A stretch of DNA of 31,130 bases from a virus. This document shows positions 21,455 to 28,742 of this stretch, piece by piece (position 1 is the stretch's first letter; each line of letters starts with the position of its first letter). The stretch spans positions 1 to 31,130 of IMG/VR virus record IMGVR_UViG_3300017757_000069, one strand, 5' to 3'. Made by a program: the position numbers and the translations under genes. The notes below the pieces were generated by a model, which was not told where the DNA came from, did no database searches, and was given only the letters and a program-made list of their open reading frames with translations.

Positions 21455-22064
21455 ATTTATCCGTTGCTATAGTAACACAAGTGCGAATAGTATCAAAGTA
21501 AGTACTAATGCACGGTCTACTAATTCCAAACATTTTTGATATGGTACTACGAGTAGCTTTAGGAAAAGCCATTTTAAAATAAAAGACTTTTGCTAATTGC
21601 CTATTACGGCTTACCTTATCTTCAACATCCGCAAATATTTGCCAATATAATTCCTCCCTAAATTCAGGGGAATAATTTTCAGATTCCTTCATTTGGTTAT
21701 AAATCAGTTGTTCAACGGGGCTTGAATTTTCAGATTCTTGATATGCAGTATCAAGACTTATCTTATGCCCTAGTCTACTTTCCCTAACCATTTTTCTAAC
21801 CTCTTTTACAAGCATTTGGTGCATTCTCATTCTTATCCATGTCAATATTGTAGAACCATGATCGGGCTTATAAGAATTGATAGCTTGATAAAGCCCAATT
21901 CTAGTAACCTGTTCAAAATCTTCCTCATCCCTTGCACCGGATGGATCAAAGTATTTGTACGGATTTACCATCATAACTGTTGAAGCCCAGAGTTCCTCAA
22001 AGACGAAAGAAGAATTTGTTTTTTTAAATTCATCAACTAATGTAATAGCTTCTTCATTTGTCAT
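21444..22064 (-). CDS. Sigma-70-family RNA polymerase sigma factor (phage-encoded)
   Basis: 206 residues. Seen: a region-2-like block DEEDFEQVTRIGLYQAINSY followed by STILTWIRMRMHQMLVKEVR, then a linker with KISLDTAYQESE and a C-terminal HTH (ATRSTISKMFGISRPCISTY) like region 4. It lacks region 1 and most of region 3, a compact form like other phage middle/late sigma factors. It probably redirects host RNA polymerase to phage promoters. GGAGG lies 4-5 bases before the ATG. It is preceded by an 88-base gap that may hold its own promoter. Confidence 0.8.
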   Translation of the reverse strand: MTNEEAITLVDEFKKTNSSFVFEELWASTVMMVNPYKYFDPSGARDEEDFEQVTRIGLYQAINSYKPDHGSTILTWIRMRMHQMLVKEVRKMVRESRLGHKISLDTAYQESENSSPVEQLIYNQMKESENYSPEFREELYWQIFADVEDKVSRNRQLAKVFYFKMAFPKATRSTISKMFGISRPCISTYFDTIRTCVTIATDKYAI

Positions 22065-22104
22065 TTAACCTCCATTGTTGTAATTGTGTATAATATAGTA
22101 TTCA

Positions 22105-22134
22105 AATATACAAATAAAATTCACGTAAATACAA
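22105..22134 (-). promoter_or_regulatory. Candidate promoter in the gap before the sigma-factor gene
   Basis: The gap 22065-22152 is AT-rich. On the - strand TTGTAT (22134-22129) and TATATT (22110-22105) are 18 bases apart, a weak sigma-70-like pair about 40 bases before the sigma-factor start. A second AT-rich TATTAT follows at 22095-22090. AT-rich sequence gives such matches by chance, so confidence is low. Confidence 0.28.
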
Positions 22135-22152
22135 CAAATATTTTGATCTAGC

Positions 22153-23043
22153 TTACTTTAATAAGTTAAACTCTTGATTTTGAGTAGGCATATTCATAAT
22201 AAACTTCATCATTTCTTGGACTAATGGAGATTCTATATCATCCAAGTTAGGTAAAGCTTCATTATACATGGCGTATTGTTTTTCCATCGACCCATGAAGA
22301 TCCCGACCTTGAGAGGTTTTAGTAATTTCATATTGCATCTCGTTAACATTTTCCAATTCATTTACAAATTTTTCCAAATAATTACGTTCAGGTAATTCTC
22401 TTCTTTTAGGGTAATACATGTGAGTGGCAAAATGATTATAGCTTCCTACCTCAAGCCCCAATACACTCGCAATGTAGCGCTGTAGAAAAGTATGATGCCA
22501 AACATCATAAGGTAAAAGGTTGATTATATCATTAGTCCTCATATTTACATATAAATGTAATTTGTCATCCCGCCTAATAAAATGTAAAGTCAAAGTGCAA
22601 GGACGTCTATTATAATCTGGTACCTTTAGTAAGTAATGATCGTGCCACATATTGATAATGGCTTCCCGCGTTGTTTTTTCTTTCTTTAGCAATTTAATAG
22701 TAGCAGGTACCTGTTTTGCATAGCATTCACCATAAGCATAATGGAATTCTCCATTCTCTTTAGCAAGTTTTCTTTTCCATGCTGGCCTGTATTGATAAGC
22801 CAAACCTGGATTTTGATATTCATGTGCCATTCCAAATACTCCTGACATCCTATCAAATAATTCTTGAAAGCACCATTTCCAATTTTTCTTATAATATAAA
22901 AGGCTTTGAGTAGGATCAGTCAATATTAATTGAACGCCCATAAGGTCTCTAGTCTTTGCAACCAGTTCCCCTTTATCTCTTACCGTTTTGACTAAGTCTA
23001 AGTATATTCTATTAAAGTTGCTACTTTCTATAGTTGTAATCAT
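22153..23043 (-). CDS. Thymidylate-synthase-family enzyme B, dCMP-type
   Basis: 296 residues. Seen: N-terminal TS-like VAKTRDLMGVQLILTDP, YGECY in the substrate channel, catalytic RRPCTLTLHF (C149), RTND (169-172), D180 and HFATHMY (H208, Y210). Cys-to-D180 spacing is 31, identical to E. coli TS Cys146-Asn177. RSxD reads RTND. Asp at the base-selecting position predicts dCMP rather than dUMP binding. It is the least diverged of the three paralogues at H-x-Y. ATG overlaps the DnaB stop (TAATG). A hydroxymethylase or other C5-transfer activity is inferred. Confidence 0.82.
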   Translation of the reverse strand: MITTIESSNFNRIYLDLVKTVRDKGELVAKTRDLMGVQLILTDPTQSLLYYKKNWKWCFQELFDRMSGVFGMAHEYQNPGLAYQYRPAWKRKLAKENGEFHYAYGECYAKQVPATIKLLKKEKTTREAIINMWHDHYLLKVPDYNRRPCTLTLHFIRRDDKLHLYVNMRTNDIINLLPYDVWHHTFLQRYIASVLGLEVGSYNHFATHMYYPKRRELPERNYLEKFVNELENVNEMQYEITKTSQGRDLHGSMEKQYAMYNEALPNLDDIESPLVQEMMKFIMNMPTQNQEFNLLK

Positions 23044-24371
23044 TAAAAGTTCTCCAATCCACCTTCACTTGGTTCAATCTCAAGGGTACTTTCATTAAAT
23101 ATCATTGTAGCTGTACCAGTGGGTCCGTTTGATTGTTTTGCTACAATGATTTCCATTTCATCATTCATTGAATCTTGGAAATAATATTTTTCTCTATATA
23201 GAAGCATTACTAATCGGGCTGCTTCTTCATAGTTACCCGAATCTTTTAAATCTGAAATCTTTGGTCGTTTATCTGATCTACCTTCTACCTGCCTGTTAAT
23301 TTGTACTAGACAGCATATATGACAATCAAACTCTTCAGCCATTCGGGAAATTTCCCCTAGCTTTACTCCAACTGTTTGAGCTTTGTTAGCCGAAACATTT
23401 ACATCAATAAGTTTATCAAACAAGTCAAAGAAGACCACATCAACCTTACTACGTTGAGTAATTTGATAAAGTACACTCCTTACATCAGCAACTGATACTG
23501 ATCTACTAGGTACAATATGGTAGTTATATTCTTCATCAATTTTCTTGTTAGCTTTCTTTATGAGATCAAGTCTATAGTCTCCATCTTTCCAACCCCACGA
23601 TTGAATAATTTCTGACAATGGAATCTTAGTCATAATAGATTCAAGCCTATCTTGTTCTGTCGTAAAGCCTTGCTCAATCCCAAAGTTAACAACCCCTAGC
23701 CCTCGTTCAAGTAAGTTATACATCATATTAGTTTTAACAGATGATTTACCTAAACCTGGTCTTGCAGCCATAATACTAAGATCACCTGGACTTAAACCAT
23801 TAACAATTAATTCATCAAGGTTATCCCAACCAAAGTTAACAACCCGTCTATTCTTTCTTTTAATAAAGTCATCCCGTCTTACATCAGACATATCCCCCGA
23901 GCTAACAACTTGAATAGAACTAGAATAATAAGGGGTAGCTTGCCATAAAGCATCCATTGAATATTTTAAGAAAGAGTCTTGGTCCATTACATCATCGTAA
24001 CCCTTCTTTTGAATTTCATTGGCTACAACAATTAGATTCCTTTTAATTTTCTTGTCTTCAAGTATTGAAGCATAAGTTTCAAATTCAGTATCAGATATTG
24101 AACTTTCAGCTAATTCAGCCAATCTTAAACCACCTCCGATAGCTGAGAGTGTATTCGTGCTCTTAAGCTGCTCGGTAAGAGAAACTAGGCTAACATCCTT
24201 ACCTTTCGTAAATAGAGCCTCCATACCGGCAAATATCAAGCTATTATCCTTCTTGTAGAAGTGATCTGTAGAACAAGAGGACATACCTTTTGATAAACAG
24301 CTTCTACTAAGCATCATTAAACCTAATACAACATTTTCAGCTTCTATATTCTGTGGTAGCTTATCCGCCAC
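23043..24371 (-). CDS. dnaB: Replicative DNA helicase, DnaB-like
   Basis: 442 residues from GTG 24371, with AAGG 9 bases upstream. Seen: N-terminal helical domain beginning LPQNIEAENVVLGLM, linker, and RecA-like ATPase with Walker A ARPGLGKSS (203-211), Walker B VVFFDLFDK (D316) and IEQGFTTEQDRLES. Also SDLKDSGNYEEAARLVMLL and KQSNGPTGTATMIF, the DnaB C-terminal motifs. Hexameric 5'-3' helicase at the fork, partner of the phage primase. The canonical RPSMGKTA P-loop is RPGLGKSS. High confidence. Confidence 0.95.
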   Translation of the reverse strand: MADKLPQNIEAENVVLGLMMLSRSCLSKGMSSCSTDHFYKKDNSLIFAGMEALFTKGKDVSLVSLTEQLKSTNTLSAIGGGLRLAELAESSISDTEFETYASILEDKKIKRNLIVVANEIQKKGYDDVMDQDSFLKYSMDALWQATPYYSSSIQVVSSGDMSDVRRDDFIKRKNRRVVNFGWDNLDELIVNGLSPGDLSIMAARPGLGKSSVKTNMMYNLLERGLGVVNFGIEQGFTTEQDRLESIMTKIPLSEIIQSWGWKDGDYRLDLIKKANKKIDEEYNYHIVPSRSVSVADVRSVLYQITQRSKVDVVFFDLFDKLIDVNVSANKAQTVGVKLGEISRMAEEFDCHICCLVQINRQVEGRSDKRPKISDLKDSGNYEEAARLVMLLYREKYYFQDSMNDEMEIIVAKQSNGPTGTATMIFNESTLEIEPSEGGLENF

Positions 24372-24571
24372 TATAACTTACCTTGATATGATTTTCCATA
24401 TTTCCTTCTCATAGCGTTCCATTCTGCTTTTCGTCGTTCTTTTAATTGAAGTAACCTTTTCCATCCAGCACCCCCCACTTTAATCTTGCCCGCACTAACC
24501 ATCCATTCATAATGGTCAATAAGTGTCTTTAATGTGGTAGTTCCGGTAAGTGATCCTTCTGGTTCTTGCAT
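24371..24571 (-). CDS. Small hypothetical protein between loader and helicase
   Basis: 66 residues, ATG with AAGGAAAGC upstream. TTTLKTLIDHYEWMVSAGKI is helical, then basic GAGWKRLLQLKERRKAEWNA. Sits between the DnaC-like loader and DnaB and its stop overlaps the DnaB GTG, which favours a helicase-loading accessory. Highly basic C-terminal half could bind DNA. No family recognised. Confidence 0.7.
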   Translation of the reverse strand: MQEPEGSLTGTTTLKTLIDHYEWMVSAGKIKVGGAGWKRLLQLKERRKAEWNAMRRKYGKSYQGKL

Positions 24572-24583
24572 CCTTGCTTTCCT

Positions 24584-25071
24584 TTATATTTGTATAAATT
24601 GACAAGCATCTGCTACCCGAAAGAAGTTAGAGCTGCCAATATTTTGTTCTAGTAGTTCTGGTGTACCATTCACCGTAATAAACATTGGTAATTTATTGGA
24701 GTACCTTTTATATATGAGCGTATAGAGTCTTGTTCTTTGCGCTTCATTCCATTTGGTAAATCCTAATTCTTGAAATATTACTAAATCGGAGTTCATTAGA
24801 TCCTCGTTTATTTTCGCCTCTTCCCTTGAGCGGTCTCCAAAATCCATCGAACTAATTCCGATAAGATAGCTAGGCACGTCAATAATGCATACTCTATTTT
24901 TGAAACTGCCTTGGTCAAATATTTCTTTACAAGTTCTAGCCATTGTTCGGGTAATAACCTTTGGATTCCCCATAAAACAAAGGCCGCCGTCATTAGGAAA
25001 ACTTGATACATACTTATTAAGATGTTGTATAACACCACGGCTAATTTTGAGTTGTTCGAACGTTTGTTCAT
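24584..25071 (-). CDS. DnaC-like helicase loader with disrupted reading frame at the start and degenerate nucleotide site
   Basis: The annotated-type ATG at 24973 is too short. The same frame continues upstream to about 25069 with protein-like DnaC order: TFEQLKISRGVIQHLNKYV, GGLCFMGNPKVITRTMAR (P-loop position, but GK(S/T) is missing) and CIIDVPSYLIGI. After these come LVIFQELGFTKW (Walker-B position, FQELG instead of IDDLG), PMFITVN and FFRVADACQFI. No ATG/GTG/TTG exists in that frame upstream of 24973. A strong AAGGAG plus ATG at 25071 opens the frame one base off, so one missing G, or a -1 slip right after the ATG, would yield the full loader of about 162 residues. Role: loading DnaB, located next to it. 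Confidence 0.72.
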
Positions 25072-25109
25072 AGTCTCTCTCCTTAAATCCCCATATTTTT
25101 AAATAATTC

Positions 25110-25712
25110 TTATTTATAATGATGTCCTCCCATCCAAAGCACTAATGATTTTCTAACCCCTTTAGTAACAGGGGTAACTCTGTGAACAAAAAATGAAGGA
25201 AAGAAAACTGCAGTACCCGCCCCTTGTGGCATTTCTGTAATACCTCTACCTAAATTTGCCTGTAGTTTCCCACCTTCGTAGTCTGCGCCATGTTCACTTA
25301 ACTCAATAGTACAACTTAACTTACGTTGAGTAAGTAAACCGCTACCTCCAATATCCATGTGCCAGTCATAATGCCCAGCATCCTTTGGATAGATGGTGTA
25401 TTGAAATTCCTCTCTAAAGTTTGTTAAATCAAATTTATACATATTGTCGTTTGCTTCCATAGCCATTTCGCCTACCTTATTATATAGCCAAAAACTGTCT
25501 TCATTCTTCGGGAGCCATTTGATTGAACTTTTCCTAACCGTTTCTAACTCCTCACTACCGTCATCGTTTTCAGTAGTAGCTTGTATAAAATCAACCTGAT
25601 CGGCTAAACCGTGGATGCGCCTAATCTCTTCTTGATTAAAAGCCTTCTCAAAATAATAATAATTGGTGTAATCAACTTTATCATCATAAGGTATATCAAA
25701 ATCGTATTTCAT
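25110..25712 (-). CDS. PKHD-type 2-oxoglutarate/Fe(II) oxygenase
   Basis: 200 residues, normal for PKHD hydroxylases. Seen: metal motif H118-x-D120 in WHMDIGG, a YEGGKL strand, FPSFFVHRVTPV with distal H177, and R187 in KGVRKSLVLWM. This is the PiuC-like order common in marine phages. Substrates of this phage family are unknown. It is the second 2OG oxygenase of the window. GAGGAAATA precedes the ATG. Oxidising a modified base or a protein is possible; iron-dependent oxygen chemistry is the only safe statement. Confidence 0.85.
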   Translation of the reverse strand: MKYDFDIPYDDKVDYTNYYYFEKAFNQEEIRRIHGLADQVDFIQATTENDDGSEELETVRKSSIKWLPKNEDSFWLYNKVGEMAMEANDNMYKFDLTNFREEFQYTIYPKDAGHYDWHMDIGGSGLLTQRKLSCTIELSEHGADYEGGKLQANLGRGITEMPQGAGTAVFFPSFFVHRVTPVTKGVRKSLVLWMGGHHYK

Positions 25713-25719
25713 TATTTCC

Positions 25720-26430
25720 TCACTTTATAATATCAACTTTAACGTTTGACGTAGGGGTTGCTTTCTTACGATTCATTACAAACTGATGAATGTTTTGTTC
25801 AACCTGTTTTAATGAGTTGAGTTTATCATCCCAAAATTCCTGCGCTAGAAAATAATCAATAGCCGCAATCCAATCTTTTAAAGGTAATTTGTTTTCTCTA
25901 AGTAGTCTTCCCGCAATAGCCCATTGTTGTCGTCTCCAATCAGCTGTCCGTCCAATTCCATGTTTATCTACAAGCTTATCAGCCAAATGATTTACGAGAT
26001 CCATTTGACCTTTCTTCGCATGCAGCCCAGAAAGTTTTTCTAATACTCTTTTAAACTTAACAGTCACTTTAGTTTTCGCTAGACTATTAGGAGTAATATC
26101 TTTACTATTCTTATAACTATTTATTAAGTAATATATATAATGCTCGTCGCCCCCACTCACTGAGTCTAAATCTCGAACCGTTAAAAGGGCTGTTTCCTTC
26201 ATTAAAACGTCATTTAAACTGTCTAGTTGTAGTTCAAAGAACCCCAGTTCCAACAATTTGACTAAAGCTCTGCCCATCTCGAGATCAGAGAGCTTTAAAA
26301 TGTTCTTTTGTACGTGGTCAATCGGTATATCTTGACGAGCCGACATATATCTTCGGATTGTTAAATAGACTATTATTTCAGTTTTATTTAACTCCCTTGA
26401 TTTCCTAATTATATTTTCATGTACTTTCAT
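25720..26430 (-). CDS. Probable replication initiator/organiser with N-terminal winged helix
   Basis: 236 residues. The N-terminal RELNKTEIIVYLTIRRYMSA resembles the winged-helix start of phage replication proteins, followed by helical DMGRALVKLLELGFF-like repeats and a basic ADWRRQQWAIAGRLLREN region. ATGA overlaps the nucleotidyltransferase-like stop. Its place upstream of the loader and DnaB resembles initiator-loader-helicase modules. The function is inferred from position and fold, without a family match. Confidence 0.58.
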   Translation of the reverse strand: MKVHENIIRKSRELNKTEIIVYLTIRRYMSARQDIPIDHVQKNILKLSDLEMGRALVKLLELGFFELQLDSLNDVLMKETALLTVRDLDSVSGGDEHYIYYLINSYKNSKDITPNSLAKTKVTVKFKRVLEKLSGLHAKKGQMDLVNHLADKLVDKHGIGRTADWRRQQWAIAGRLLRENKLPLKDWIAAIDYFLAQEFWDDKLNSLKQVEQNIHQFVMNRKKATPTSNVKVDIIK

Positions 26431-26984
26431 AATATCCTAATCGGGGCATTGTATATATAGCCCTCATCTCTTTTTACAATATGTTTTCTAAAAGGGTAAT
26501 TTAATGGATAAGTAAACAATCCATCCACCTCTTTGTAATGGTTACAATCTAAGCGAGCCCCATTTTTTACGAAATAGTTCGAAAGACTGTAGCATTGAAT
26601 TGTTTCACCTTCAATCTCTCCTTTACTCCACTCATCAACTCGCCATAATTTTTCTTGATAATGAACATCAGCATAAATATGATATCGAAAGCCTAATTCT
26701 ACAATCCTTTCTAATATTATTTTAATAGCTAAAGCCCTATATTTACCTATAACTGCAAAATCAATATCACCCGTTATCCAATCCTCAAGTACTCCGCCAA
26801 TAACATATACCTCATAATCATAAGATACTTGGGCTATTAAAGGATCTCTTTGTATCCTTTCGCATAGGATTTGAACTAATGGATGTTTAAAGCCACCTAC
26901 TTGGTACCAATTACTTGCTTTATAGGTGTGGTATTCTATTTCCCCCGTCCATAGCTCGGTTTCATAGTCACTTAACTTTTGCAT
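26427..26984 (-). CDS. Nucleotidyltransferase-fold protein
   Basis: 185 residues from ATG 26984 (AAAGG upstream); a GTG at 27005 is an alternative. Seen: VYVIGGVLEDWITGDIDFAV, which matches the GG-x(8-10)-D-x-D core of minimal/poly(A)-polymerase-head nucleotidyltransferases, followed by a helix and HIYADVHYQ. It could add a nucleotide to a protein, RNA or antibiotic-like molecule, or be a toxin-antitoxin-like NTase. In this operon, modification of a protein or RNA is conceivable. Target unknown. Confidence 0.62.
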   Translation of the reverse strand: MQKLSDYETELWTGEIEYHTYKASNWYQVGGFKHPLVQILCERIQRDPLIAQVSYDYEVYVIGGVLEDWITGDIDFAVIGKYRALAIKIILERIVELGFRYHIYADVHYQEKLWRVDEWSKGEIEGETIQCYSLSNYFVKNGARLDCNHYKEVDGLFTYPLNYPFRKHIVKRDEGYIYNAPIRIL

Positions 26985-27366
26985 TTGGCCTTTGTAGTTT
27001 CCCACTTGCTAATAATTCATTTGCATCTTTTAAATCTATTCCTAATACTGTACGCCTTTTACTTCGGGTTTCAGCATTTGCTGATTCAATAGCATGTTTC
27101 AATTTAGCAGTCTTATTAGTTTGTAGTAAATCTTTACGGCGGGCGGTATCAACCTCTATAGACTTTTTTAATTCATCACCTGTCTTCCGTCTTTTTGCAT
27201 TCTTTGCCCTTTGTTTTTCTCTTTGATTTTCATCACACCAATACAATGCGGTTGAATAAGAAACTTCAAAGTCATCAGCAATAGCTTGATAGCTCATTCC
27301 CGTTTCACGGCAAAGTCTCATTTCATTAACAATGAATTGATCTACTTTATAGCGTTTATCTTTCAT
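26968..27366 (-). CDS. Helix-turn-helix DNA-binding regulator, first gene of the leftward operon
   Basis: 132 residues. Seen: GMSYQAIADDFEVSYSTALY, a good HTH (Ala in helix 1, Ser-Tyr-Ser-Thr recognition helix), then a Lys/Arg-rich helical stretch (QREKQRAKNAKRRKTGDELK) and a basic tail. No Shine-Dalgarno precedes the ATG; TATATT sits 8 bases and TATAAT 3 bases upstream, so leaderless transcription starting at or near the ATG is possible. Likely autoregulator of the divergent promoters. Confidence 0.7.
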   Translation of the reverse strand: MKDKRYKVDQFIVNEMRLCRETGMSYQAIADDFEVSYSTALYWCDENQREKQRAKNAKRRKTGDELKKSIEVDTARRKDLLQTNKTAKLKHAIESANAETRSKRRTVLGIDLKDANELLASGKLQRPNAKVK

Positions 27367-27367
27367 A

Positions 27368-27379
27368 ATATTATAATAT
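27368..27379. promoter_or_regulatory. Palindrome ATATTATAATAT, likely operator/-10 region at the divergent start
   Basis: A perfect 12-base palindrome directly upstream of the HTH gene, containing its TATAAT. It lies in the 102-base divergent region 27367-27468, where a regulator binding it would block leftward transcription. AT-rich palindromes are common by chance, so this is a candidate only. Confidence 0.4.
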
Positions 27380-27409
27380 AGCGTTTTATTAAAAAAAGTT
27401 TTGAGATCT

Positions 27410-27439
27410 TTTACAAATAGTTCAAGTGCTATCTATATT
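27410..27439 (+). promoter_or_regulatory. Candidate rightward promoter
   Basis: TTTACA (27410-27415) and TATATT (27434-27439), 18 bases apart, face the lipoprotein gene 30 bases further on. This is the best sigma-70-like pair in the divergent region. The downstream AAGGA at 27458-27462 is the ribosome binding site for ATG 27469. Confidence 0.5.
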
Positions 27440-27468
27440 TATTTAAATCAATTAAAAAGGATTTAAAC

Positions 27469-27837
27469 ATGAAATCTTATACAATATTATTATATAGTAC
27501 TTTTTTGCTTCTCTTTTCGGGGTGCACAACAGAAGAGATTTATATAACCTACGTTGAAGAGGAAGAAGTAAACGAGGTTACAGTCTCTGTAGTTTATATA
27601 AGGGTCGGTGATGGTCATGTCCAAGAAGCTTGGGGTAAAGTTAAGAACCACGGTCCCAAACCTATCAGATTTACTAGGGTATATTTAGGTAGTAATTATG
27701 CGGCCTCAACAGTTGTCTCATGCAGCCCTCCTACTTTGATGGTTGGAGAAATTGGAGAATGGCAAATGCAAAACGGGTTACCCGGCACTTCAATCCAACA
27801 AAAGGAGGCTTGGTTTGATATTTGGGACGGCAACTAG
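27469..27837 (+). CDS. Lipoprotein, first gene of the rightward operon
   Basis: 122 residues. Seen: MKSYTILLYSTFLLLFSGC, a signal peptide with lipobox F-S-G-C (Cys19), then TTEE (no Asp at +2, so outer-membrane sorting is expected in a diderm host). The mature part is beta-rich (VTVSVVYIRVGDG, KVKNHGPKPIRFTRVYLGS), resembling FxLyD/CARDB-like domains. Early phage lipoproteins often block superinfection by hiding receptors. That role is inferred from signal and position. AAGGA 7 bases upstream; candidate promoter at 27410. Confidence 0.75.
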   Translation: MKSYTILLYSTFLLLFSGCTTEEIYITYVEEEEVNEVTVSVVYIRVGDGHVQEAWGKVKNHGPKPIRFTRVYLGSNYAASTVVSCSPPTLMVGEIGEWQMQNGLPGTSIQQKEAWFDIWDGN

Positions 27838-27913
27838 ACAACGGTTCAATAAAGTTAATAAGTTTTTATATTTAATCAATTAATTATAAACAATACAAAC
27901 AAAAGGAGTTTAC

Positions 27914-28255
27914 ATGGTTATTGATAGTATTACAATAAAACAGTCGGGTGAGGTATTGCCTGATAATCTTGATGTTGTTTCAGAAAAGATTATTGTATTT
28001 GGAATGCAAAAAGTTGAAGGTATTACTTTTGATGGTACTTTTGTGTTACAAGAACAAACAACAATGGTTGACTCAGATGGTGAAATAATTACACCAGTCA
28101 AATGGCAAGAAATGGTTGATGGAGAAATTACTTACAAGAATAAAAGCTATAAAGTTTTAAATCAATCGGATCCCGAACTTGAATTGGTAGTTACTGAGAT
28201 ATTGCAAAAAACAGTATTAAACCAACAAGAAATGAAAAGCAGGGGAGTTAATTGA
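27914..28255 (+). CDS. Hypothetical protein
   Basis: 113 residues, AAAAGGAG 5 bases before the ATG. Strand-like N-terminus (MVIDSITIKQSGEVLP), then repeated short strands (EKIIVFGMQKVEG, DGTFVLQEQ), acidic overall and ending EMKSRGVN. No motif. Stop overlaps the next gene's TTG (AATTGAG). The 76-base gap 27838-27913 before it is AT-rich with no clear site beyond the ribosome binding site. Function unknown. Confidence 0.75.
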   Translation: MVIDSITIKQSGEVLPDNLDVVSEKIIVFGMQKVEGITFDGTFVLQEQTTMVDSDGEIITPVKWQEMVDGEITYKNKSYKVLNQSDPELELVVTEILQKTVLNQQEMKSRGVN

Positions 28256-28554
28256 GCGGATTTCAAAAAATGTTAGAACAATTAGAAAAATTACTTGAAG
28301 ATCCAGAGTTTGGATCGGAGAGTGATACTTTAGGGCCACTAAGACTAAAGATCTTAGCAGCAGGACTTCAAGCAGCTGACTTGATGTCTGAACACCCAGA
28401 TTTAGCATCAGCATGTATTCCAATGCTTATTTCACACATGGAAGTATATGCTGAACTGGTAATCATTGCACAAAACCAAAGCGTTAGTATACCTGACGAA
28501 GAGGCTAATTTGTCAATGATAATTAATAACACTACACAGTTGGGAGAAGCATGA
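28252..28554 (+). CDS. Small helical hypothetical protein, TTG start
   Basis: 100 residues. TTG at 28252 overlaps the previous TGA and follows GGGGAG at 4 bases; an ATG six codons later is the alternative. Helical: MLEQLEKLLEDPEFGS, LRLKILAAGLQAADLMSEHP and a hydrophobic helix LASACIPMLISHMEVYAELV. Could be an inhibitor or structural adaptor; no family recognised. Confidence 0.7.
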   Translation: MSGFQKMLEQLEKLLEDPEFGSESDTLGPLRLKILAAGLQAADLMSEHPDLASACIPMLISHMEVYAELVIIAQNQSVSIPDEEANLSMIINNTTQLGEA

Positions 28555-28742
28555 GTAAAGACAGGTGGTTAAACACGCAAGTTTTTGTAGATGAATTTGG
28601 TAGGGATTATAATCTATCCGATGTACCAATGACTTATATGAAAAGGGCACTAGCCTTTGAAAAACGAGGCTATACTAAAAATCAAATAGATGGGCTTTAT
28701 AAAGAAGCCGTCAAAAAACAACAGGAGTTCAATAATGGCTAA
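28551..28742 (+). CDS. Small hypothetical protein
   Basis: 63 residues. Begins MSKDRWLNTQVFVDEFGRDY, then a helical basic end (YKEAVKKQQEFNN). ATGA overlap with the upstream gene and an 8-base overlap with the next; AGGAG for the next gene lies in its last codons. Function unknown. Confidence 0.7.
   Translation: MSKDRWLNTQVFVDEFGRDYNLSDVPMTYMKRALAFEKRGYTKNQIDGLYKEAVKKQQEFNNG

Noticed and set aside
22085-22095. TATAAT on the + strand in the gap before the sigma factor
   Set aside because: It would drive transcription against the leftward genes; no -35 or downstream + strand gene.
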